Positions 59,601 through 64,000 of a stretch of DNA of 64,000 nt are shown here, piece after piece (position 1 is the stretch's first letter; the number at the start of each line of letters is the position of its first letter). A program made the translations under genes and the position numbers. The notes beneath the pieces were generated by a model. That model was not told the DNA's origin. It was given only the letters and a program-made list of their open reading frames with translations, and searched no databases. The stretch spans positions 7,316,001 to 7,380,000 of the forward strand of contig NZ_CP109055.1 of the NCBI RefSeq assembly GCF_035975855.1, given 5' to 3'. The stretch comes from Streptomyces sp. NBC_01304 (GTDB lineage: Bacteria > Actinomycetota > Actinomycetes > Streptomycetales > Streptomycetaceae).

Positions 59601-61193
59601 GTAGTCCTGCAGGCCCGGCACTTGGCCGCCTGTCATCAGGGCCTGCTCGATGGCGTCCAGGGCACGCCGGTTGCCGGGCGTGCCGAAGGGCACGTAGTCC
59701 CGCTGTGCCCAGCGCGACTCGGCGAGCACGTCGAGCGGCTGGTCGATGGGGGAGCCCCAGGTGTAGATGCCGTGCGCGGTGGCGGGGACGACCAGGGCGC
59801 GGGAGTCGGGGGAGTACTTCTCCAGCCAGTCGGCGGTCGCCTGCCAGTGGTTCGGCAGCTTCTTGAAGGCACCGGACTGCAGGATCGTGCCGTTCAGATA
59901 GGGCAGCGCGAGCCCGGGGATCACCAGGACCGCGGCGATCAGCGGTGCGTACCGGCGGCCGCGCACGGGGCGGGCGCCGCGCGACTGGACCGCGATGCCC
60001 ACCAGGTGCATCAGGCCGAGAGCGAGCGCGAGGGCGAGGCCCGTCTGGAACTTGTAGATGTTCCGGAACGGCACCAGGGCGCCGCCCAGCCAGTCCTGGA
60101 TCGTGCCGTGGAAGGGCGCGCCGAACGCGCCGCCGTACCCGGCCAGCGTGAGCAGGGCGACCGAGGCGACGGTGAGCACCAGCCAGCGGCGCTCGGGCAG
60201 GTCGCGTCTGGCGAGGCCGGCGAGACCGAAGGCGGCGGCGAACGCCGAGCACACGATGGCCAGTACGGCCGTGGCGACGGTCCAGCCGGCGGGCAGCCAG
60301 GCGTCGCCGAAGTTCAGATAGGCCACCCAGTTGCCGGCGCCGCGCAGCGTCTCGGTGGCGGACATGGTGTCCGTGGTGGTCTGCGCCGACTCCACGAACG
60401 GCAGGAAGTTCTCCCCGTACAGACCGAGGAGAACGAGGGGGATGGTCCACCAGGCGGTCGCCAGGATGACGCCCGGCACCCACCAGGTGATCAGCTTCCG
60501 CTTACGCGGACCGTTCGGACGCGACAGCAGATAGAGGCCGATGGGCAGCAGGGAAGCCAGAGTTGATGCCGCGTTCACGCCGCCCATGAAGGGGATGAGC
60601 ACGGCCGACCGCAGCGCCGCCACCCGCGCGCTCACCCGGTCGTTCGTCAGCGGCAGCAGCACCCACGGAAGGAGCGCGCCCGGCAGCGCGGCCGCCGAGG
60701 TCGAGCCGATGACGATGGTGTACGTCGGCCACAGCGCGTACGCCACCGCGCCGAGCAGCCGCGACGAACCGGAGCCGATGCTCAGCCGCTCCGCGAGCCG
60801 CAGCGCACCCCAGAACGCGGTCGCGACGATCAGCGACATCCACAGCCGCTCCGTCAGCCACACCGGTATCTGCAGCAGATCGGCGATGCCGTAGAAGGGG
60901 AGCTGCGGGAAGACGTACCCGATGTACTGGTCCGCGATCCCGCCGAAGCCCGCCCGGTCGTGCCACAGCTCACCGAGGTCGCTGAGGAACTTCCACGGGT
61001 CGACGTTCACCCCGAGCTTGGTGTCGAACGTCATCTTCCCGGGCGCGGCCGCGATGAACAGGACGAGCGCCACGGCCCAGAACCCGATCAGCCACCGCCT
61101 GGACCGTGGGCCCTCGGGAGGGCCCTGCGGGGCACCTGAGGTGGGAGCAGGTGCCTGCGGAGGCAGCTGAGGGGTCTGGACCGTGCTGGTCAT
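56625..61193 (-). CDS. AftD-like alpha-(1->3)-arabinofuranosyltransferase (membrane GT with CBM-like domains)
   Basis: A protein of 1522 residues. The N-terminal 420 residues are a polytopic GT-C membrane domain with GKMTFDTKLGVNVDPWKFL (acidic lumenal catalytic loop) and the AftD-type FRNIYKFQ. The large extracytoplasmic part has DUF3367-type sequence and two discoidin-like modules (DPVNAFDNNGSTAWAEG and RNLTDGDLTTAWIAG). The C-terminus returns to four or five membrane segments, then a Pro/Gly-rich tail of about 150 residues. Mycobacterial AftD decorates arabinan. Streptomyces is not thought to build arabinogalactan, so the acceptor is unknown. The start at ATG 61193 is fixed by ATGA overlap with the upstream methyltransferase gene. 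Confidence 0.88.
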   Translation of the reverse strand: MTSTVQTPQLPPQAPAPTSGAPQGPPEGPRSRRWLIGFWAVALVLFIAAAPGKMTFDTKLGVNVDPWKFLSDLGELWHDRAGFGGIADQYIGYVFPQLPFYGIADLLQIPVWLTERLWMSLIVATAFWGALRLAERLSIGSGSSRLLGAVAYALWPTYTIVIGSTSAAALPGALLPWVLLPLTNDRVSARVAALRSAVLIPFMGGVNAASTLASLLPIGLYLLSRPNGPRKRKLITWWVPGVILATAWWTIPLVLLGLYGENFLPFVESAQTTTDTMSATETLRGAGNWVAYLNFGDAWLPAGWTVATAVLAIVCSAFAAAFGLAGLARRDLPERRWLVLTVASVALLTLAGYGGAFGAPFHGTIQDWLGGALVPFRNIYKFQTGLALALALGLMHLVGIAVQSRGARPVRGRRYAPLIAAVLVIPGLALPYLNGTILQSGAFKKLPNHWQATADWLEKYSPDSRALVVPATAHGIYTWGSPIDQPLDVLAESRWAQRDYVPFGTPGNRRALDAIEQALMTGGQVPGLQDYLSRSGLHYVVVRNDLDPDQIGSVPSSTVKRALEASGYTRVTGFGPKMTGGVIADDTPTQIEGLYPRQQAVEIYQPGEDAQRPGQAGIQQVANTAVVSGGPEAILPLSADPSMRNRPAVLAGDNHPGLGQPPLWAVGDGMRRADTRFGLLNSSTSYTYTPEERNHSGSVQDPGAKPKQILPSEGIEHQTTASLRGAKSVTASSSGNWLFHLPQYDPVNAFDNNGSTAWAEGTPGKPEGQWVRVDFDEKKEIDSSISLTPLPQNGVRPAPTRVKVETDRGEAISPLQPNGMPQNVKAPRGPASWLKVTILDVQEARPGLSGAGFSEITVPDLVVNRLLDLPADGDAADGTATTYSLHRSADPGGLAPTSAEVGLHRKFKTAGEGTYEVKASATTVPGDKLDELLYKVAPEQEQQIRASADSTAQLGPNLSPRNLTDGDLTTAWIAGDSAVIHLRWPDKQPVGEIILAGAGGLSTRPEEITIQSPDGAATVGVDKNGAARFEPITTDRMDITVTKSAPLTVHNPFADEQMQLPIGLTEIYIPALDKYRTPQPKADDTFELGCGEGPPLAIDGTLHATKASGTVRDLTERRPIKVELCAGAASDGSVSLGAGDHTVEADDKGPLALTDISLTRGSVSEAAADTRKLTVRDWEGDRRELAVDAGPASYVSTYENYNDGWKATLNGKTLQKVRLDGWQQGWLVPEGQAGTIKLEYEPARVYEGGIIGGGIAVLVLVGLLFYRRNEENSDGPSPVPPSPGLILGTVVLTLIGIVIAGPFALLVPALALLAWWKHALLVPIAFVAMAGAGIAAATGAGQAVSSDEGAFGPAAQLLALIALFAALATVREERAPEPAVGPHAPMYGPAPQVPGAPPGPSAPLGPYAPGGPGGAPGAPGGTPGGSTATLPVTPRPDADPPTAPLPRRERGTNPGPGQDGSTPPLGTAPRAGEPESGPTVSARGPASAQPEPSTTRLSPRKRPKFRPTPPESTGGAGEGDQA

Positions 61194-61927
61194 GGACACC
61201 GCCGGAGGATGAGGAGGAGGTTCCAGGTGGCGAACTCGCGCAGGCCCGGCACCTTGGTGACGGCCGAGGCGAGGAAGGGCCAGTACCGGGATCTGGCCGA
61301 GACGACTTGGACGTCGTCACGGGCCCTGACCTGGCGCAGGGTGGGCCCGATGTGGATGGCGTAGAGGTTCTCGCCGAGGGTGTGCTTGGCGGGCTTTCCG
61401 GTGCGGCGCTGATAGCGCTGCTTGGCCCGTTCGGCGCCCAGGTAGTGCCAGGGCGCCCATTCGTGGCCGCCCCAGGGGGAGTACCAGTTGGTGAAGGAGA
61501 CGTAGATCAGCCCGCCGGGACGGGTGACGCGGACCATTTCGCTGAGGAAGGTGCCCGGGTCGTCCACGTGCTCAAGGACGTTGGAGGAGAAGGCGACGTC
61601 CGCGACGGCGTCCTGGAGCGGGAGGAGATAGCCGTCGGCGACGACCGTCCCTTTGGGCGGTTCCTTGCCCAACTCCCTTGCGTCCGGCTCGAAGAGATAG
61701 CTCTGCGCACCGCGCCGCCGGAACTCCTCGGTGAAGTAGCCGCCTCCGCCGCCGATGTCGACGACGGTACGTCCGTCGAGGCGGACGTACCGTTCGACCT
61801 GGTCGGCGGCGTCGCGGGCCAGGAGGTTGTACGTGTGCTCCGGGTCGGACTGTTCGCGCATGAACGCGCGGAACAGCGTCACCGAACGCTTCAGGGAGGG
61901 ATCCCTGAAGCCGGCCTGACGTATCAC
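61190..61927 (-). CDS. class I SAM-dependent methyltransferase
   Basis: A protein of 245 residues. A short N-terminus with FRDPSLKRSVTLFRAFMREQSDPEHTYNLLA precedes the SAM fold: TVVDIGGGGGYFTEEF, YLFEPDARELG, LLPLQDAVADVAFSSNVLEHVDDPGTFL and RPGGLIYVSFTNWYSPWGGHE. The last block, NWYSPWGGHE, is frequent in methyltransferases next to actinobacterial glycosyltransferases. It starts at GTG 61927 (VIRQAGF), seven bases after the GT4 stop, and ends with an ATGA overlap into the AftD-like gene. It probably methylates a saccharide or lipid intermediate. Confidence 0.87.
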   Translation of the reverse strand: MIRQAGFRDPSLKRSVTLFRAFMREQSDPEHTYNLLARDAADQVERYVRLDGRTVVDIGGGGGYFTEEFRRRGAQSYLFEPDARELGKEPPKGTVVADGYLLPLQDAVADVAFSSNVLEHVDDPGTFLSEMVRVTRPGGLIYVSFTNWYSPWGGHEWAPWHYLGAERAKQRYQRRTGKPAKHTLGENLYAIHIGPTLRQVRARDDVQVVSARSRYWPFLASAVTKVPGLREFATWNLLLILRRCP

Positions 61928-61934
61928 CCGTGCT

Positions 61935-63092
61935 TCACCCGCGCTCCCTGTGTTCTGCCACTGCTTCGGCGGCGACCGCCTGGAACTGGCGGACCGTGTT
62001 GGACCAGCGATAGTCGGCGGCCCGGCTGGCAGCGGCCTTGCCCATGCCTCTCCGGCGCTCGGCGGACAGCGCCAACGTGCACCAGGCCGCCGCGAACGAG
62101 GACTCCCCGCGCGCGAGCATGCCCGTGACCCCGTCCTCGATGGAGTCGCGAAGTCCCGGTACGTCGAAGCCGATCGCGGGCGTCCCACGGGTGGCCGCCT
62201 CCGTGACGACCAGGCCCCACCCCTCGACGGCGGAGGGGTGCAGCAGCAGCCACGCCGCACAGAGCAGCCGGTGCTTCTCGGCCTCGGAGACATGCCCGGC
62301 GAACTCGACGCCGGGGCCCGCCATTTGCTGCAGCCGGCCCAACTCCGGGCCATCCCCGATGATCACGAGACGGCCACCGGTGACCGGACGTACCCGCTCC
62401 CAGAGCCTGAGCAGCAGATCGATGCGCTTGTACTCGACGAGCCGCCCCATCGCGAGGAACAAGGGCTCCTCGGAGCGCGGCTCCAGGGGGCCCGGCTCGT
62501 CGACTCCGTTGTGCACGACCCGGATCCGCTCGGGCGGGACCCCGATCGCCTGCAGGGCGCTTGCCGTGGAGGGGGAGACGGCGACCAGGAGATTGCCGCG
62601 CTGGGCGCCCGAGAGCGACCAGTGCTCCAGTCTTCTGCCAAGCCGGGCGGCAGGGCCCGGATAGCGCATCCCCCAGAGGTCGGTGTGGACGTGGTTGACG
62701 AGGCACAGCGTGGGCCCGCTGTGCCACAGCGGTGCCAGGTACGGCATGCCGTTACAGACCTCGACGAGGAGATCGCAGTCGCCGACCTGGCGGGAGAACG
62801 CCGAGCGGGCCTTGAGGTAGTGGCCGAGGTCGCCGCCCGCCGAGACCACGCGGTAGTCGCGGTACGCGGCCGGGCCGCCGCACAACAGCGTGACCTGGTG
62901 GCCGCGCTTGGTCAGCCCGTCGGCCAGCTGGTCGACGAGGAGTTCGGAACCGCCGGCGGCCGGGTTGCCGAGGTCGCGGCGGGAGAGGAAGACGATGCGG
63001 CGCGGGTGTGGGGGGACCGCGCCGGTCTGTGCATGATGCAGGGCCTCCTGAGGTTCCATGGCGCGCAGCGAGGGAGGTACGTGCTGGGGCAT
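61935..63092 (-). CDS. glycosyltransferase family 4 protein
   Basis: A protein of 385 residues of GT-B fold. The N-terminal domain is RIVFLSRRDLGNPAAGGSELLVDQLADGLTKRGHQVTLLC, with the GG(S)E acceptor loop. The hinge is VSPSTASALQAIGVPPERIRVVHNGVD. The C-terminal domain has LFLAMGRLVEYKRIDLLLRLW, LVIIGDGPE and the ExxGLVVTEA-type EGWGLVVTEAATRGTPAIG, where the EX7E motif lies. It transfers a sugar from a nucleotide or lipid donor on the cytoplasmic side. It is the first gene of the eight-gene operon; the ATG at 63092 has GGAG five bases upstream. Confidence 0.92.
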   Translation of the reverse strand: MPQHVPPSLRAMEPQEALHHAQTGAVPPHPRRIVFLSRRDLGNPAAGGSELLVDQLADGLTKRGHQVTLLCGGPAAYRDYRVVSAGGDLGHYLKARSAFSRQVGDCDLLVEVCNGMPYLAPLWHSGPTLCLVNHVHTDLWGMRYPGPAARLGRRLEHWSLSGAQRGNLLVAVSPSTASALQAIGVPPERIRVVHNGVDEPGPLEPRSEEPLFLAMGRLVEYKRIDLLLRLWERVRPVTGGRLVIIGDGPELGRLQQMAGPGVEFAGHVSEAEKHRLLCAAWLLLHPSAVEGWGLVVTEAATRGTPAIGFDVPGLRDSIEDGVTGMLARGESSFAAAWCTLALSAERRRGMGKAAASRAADYRWSNTVRQFQAVAAEAVAEHRERG

Positions 63093-63309
63093 CCGTGCTC
63101 CAACTCGTCTCGGGGTGCGGTGACGAAAGTGGGGGGTGACCGGGGGGCCGTGCCTGGGTGTTAGGCGGGTGGTGCGGGTGCTGAGGGTGTGGTGCGTGTA
63201 TTCAGTTGTGAGGTGCCGCCGTGCCCATGTGTGGATCGACTGTGCACGGCTGTGCTCATTCGGTGGGGGTGGATAGTTTTCGCCGCACTGTTCGATGCGG
63301 CTACTCACG

Positions 63310-63334
63310 GAAGTGACAATTTTGGGGTCACTTC
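63310..63334. promoter_or_regulatory. 8-bp inverted repeat between the DUF3068 gene and the glycan operon
   Basis: GAAGTGAC and GTCACTTC flank AATTTTGGG. It follows the DUF3068 stop by 14 bases and precedes GT4 by about 220 bases, so it is either a terminator-type hairpin or an operator of the operon. The rest of 63093-63348 is G/T-skewed and has no gene. Confidence 0.45.
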
Positions 63335-63348
63335 TAGCTGACGCCTCA

Positions 63349-64000
63349 TCACATCGTGCTGGACTGCTGCGTGGTTGGCCTCTCCCGGCCCCGTACGACG
63401 AGAAACACCCCTGCCGCCGAAAGGACCAGACCGAGCCCCGCCGTCCCGATCGGCAGCGTCTCGCCGACCGTCTTGAGCTTGCTCGAATCGGCGTCCGCCA
63501 GCTCGACCTGCGCCTTCTGGGTCTTCTCGGTGAACGCGATCTTCTTGCTGTCCAGGAGCACCACGGCGTCCCGCTTCGACCCCGGCGCCCGCAGCGTCTT
63601 CCGCGGCCCGATCTGCGCGTAGATGATGCGGCCGGTGCGCTGGTCGGCGACCAGTTCGACGCCGTAGTTCTTGTACCACTCCTCAGCGATGACTTGAGCC
63701 GCCTTGGACCCCACAAGTCGCCCTGGAACCTGCCGGGTTCCGGTCTTGGTGGCCTTGACCGTGGCGGTGAACCACAGGCCCTTGTAGCCCTGGATCTCCT
63801 TCGTTCCGCGGTACTTCAGCGGGACGGTCGCGCCCAGGGTGTTGTCCCACCAGGTGTAGGAGCGTTTCTGCACGTCGAAGGGGAACTTCAGGTAGGCCTC
63901 ACCCTCGATGTAGGGCTCCTCCTCGCAGCAGTGCACCGGCTTGTTGGTCTTGCGGTCGGTGACCCAGCGCTCCTGGGTGAACTGCAGCGAGTCGTTCGGA
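63349..64000 (-). CDS. DUF3068 family protein, 3' part (start beyond the window)
   Basis: At least 216 residues are visible. They run SLQFTQERWVTDRKT, CCEEEPYIEGEAYLKFPFDVQKRSYTWWDNTLG and YKGLWFTATVKATKTG, and end in one membrane helix (TAGLGLVLSAAGVFLVVRG). Porin PorA-like DUF3068 proteins of actinobacteria have an N-terminal and a C-terminal membrane anchor around an extracytoplasmic beta domain; the N-terminal part lies outside. A vicinal Cys pair (HCCEEE) stands out. These genes sit next to glycosyltransferase/AftD loci, so a role in envelope assembly is likely. Confidence 0.88.
   Translation of the reverse strand, partial: PNDSLQFTQERWVTDRKTNKPVHCCEEEPYIEGEAYLKFPFDVQKRSYTWWDNTLGATVPLKYRGTKEIQGYKGLWFTATVKATKTGTRQVPGRLVGSKAAQVIAEEWYKNYGVELVADQRTGRIIYAQIGPRKTLRAPGSKRDAVVLLDSKKIAFTEKTQKAQVELADADSSKLKTVGETLPIGTAGLGLVLSAAGVFLVVRGRERPTTQQSSTM

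Noticed and set aside
56619..60566. A 1315-codon plus-strand frame opposite the AftD-like gene
   Set aside because: Same reason: the AftD-like gene carries membrane segments and discoidin-type modules, and the opposite frame has extreme Arg/Gly/Val composition.

Overview
The window is chromosomal DNA from a Streptomyces (or very close actinomycete). Base composition is very high GC with third-position G/C bias. GTG, and at least one TTG, serve as start codons, and many genes are joined by ATGA/GTGA overlaps. The gene content is typical of the genus: an HrdA-type sigma factor beside dnaG, an mreB-like mbl gene, a WhiJ-type XRE/DUF397/ATPase triad and a bldA-dependent TTA codon. From memory, the order nasA - cbiX - dgt - FAD reductase - dnaG - hrdA - ABC pair - FGGY kinase - tRNAs - mbl - matB resembles one conserved stretch of the S. 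coelicolor core chromosome. That could not be checked here.

Layout. 1-14 kb: a gamma-glutamylcyclotransferase-like gene, assimilatory nitrate reductase, an SDR, a SanA-like membrane protein, a sirohydrochlorin chelatase interrupted in frame by a small inverted-repeat element, dGTPase, a ferredoxin-reductase-type flavoprotein, DNA primase, a two-gene operon with an AbiEii-like nucleotidyltransferase, and the sigma factor. 14-21 kb: a VOC protein, an ICMT-like methyltransferase, a heterodimeric ABC exporter, an FGGY sugar kinase, a YtxH-like protein and three tRNA genes (two Asn, one CAT). 21-28 kb: a compact two-gene nonribosomal peptide pathway. A FAAL-PCP-Cy-A(Ox)-PCP megasynthase of 2087 residues is coupled to a type II thioesterase, which predicts an acyl-thiazole or acyl-oxazole product. 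28-31 kb: mbl, a small membrane protein and a DevS-like GAF-GAF histidine kinase form one operon. 31-42 kb: an XRE-TPR regulator, an MFS transporter, a very large secreted subtilisin-like protease, a STAND ATPase and a secreted phytase-esterase-like protein. 42.5-43.1 kb: a giant imperfect palindrome of about 500 bp with no convincing gene. 43-45 kb: the WhiJ-like triad and a 19-residue peptide gene. 45-48 kb: matB with a carboxyltransferase. 48-52 kb: a secreted lipase, a double GNAT protein, a DUF4360 protein, a second inverted-repeat element and two small enzymes or hypotheticals. 52.4-64 kb: a tightly coupled eight-gene operon preceded by a DUF3068 gene, which looks like an envelope glycan or glycolipid assembly module (AftD-like arabinofuranosyltransferase, GT4, condensation-type acyltransferase, three methyltransferases, DMT transporter, Trm112-like protein).

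Themes. Three dispersed non-coding repeat families recur at gene ends: the GCCGGACGGGCTGAT hairpin family, a GGGCCTGT-ended MITE-like family, and a CCCCC...GGGGG REP-like sequence. They appear to act as bidirectional terminators. One MITE-like copy has been domesticated inside a coding sequence, and another supplies the stop codon of a neighbouring gene. The strongest candidates for undescribed biology are the FAAL/Cy/Ox NRPS with an atypical A-domain pocket, the 500-bp palindrome, the AftD operon, the 19-residue peptide gene and the AbiEii-like pair between dnaG and hrdA.
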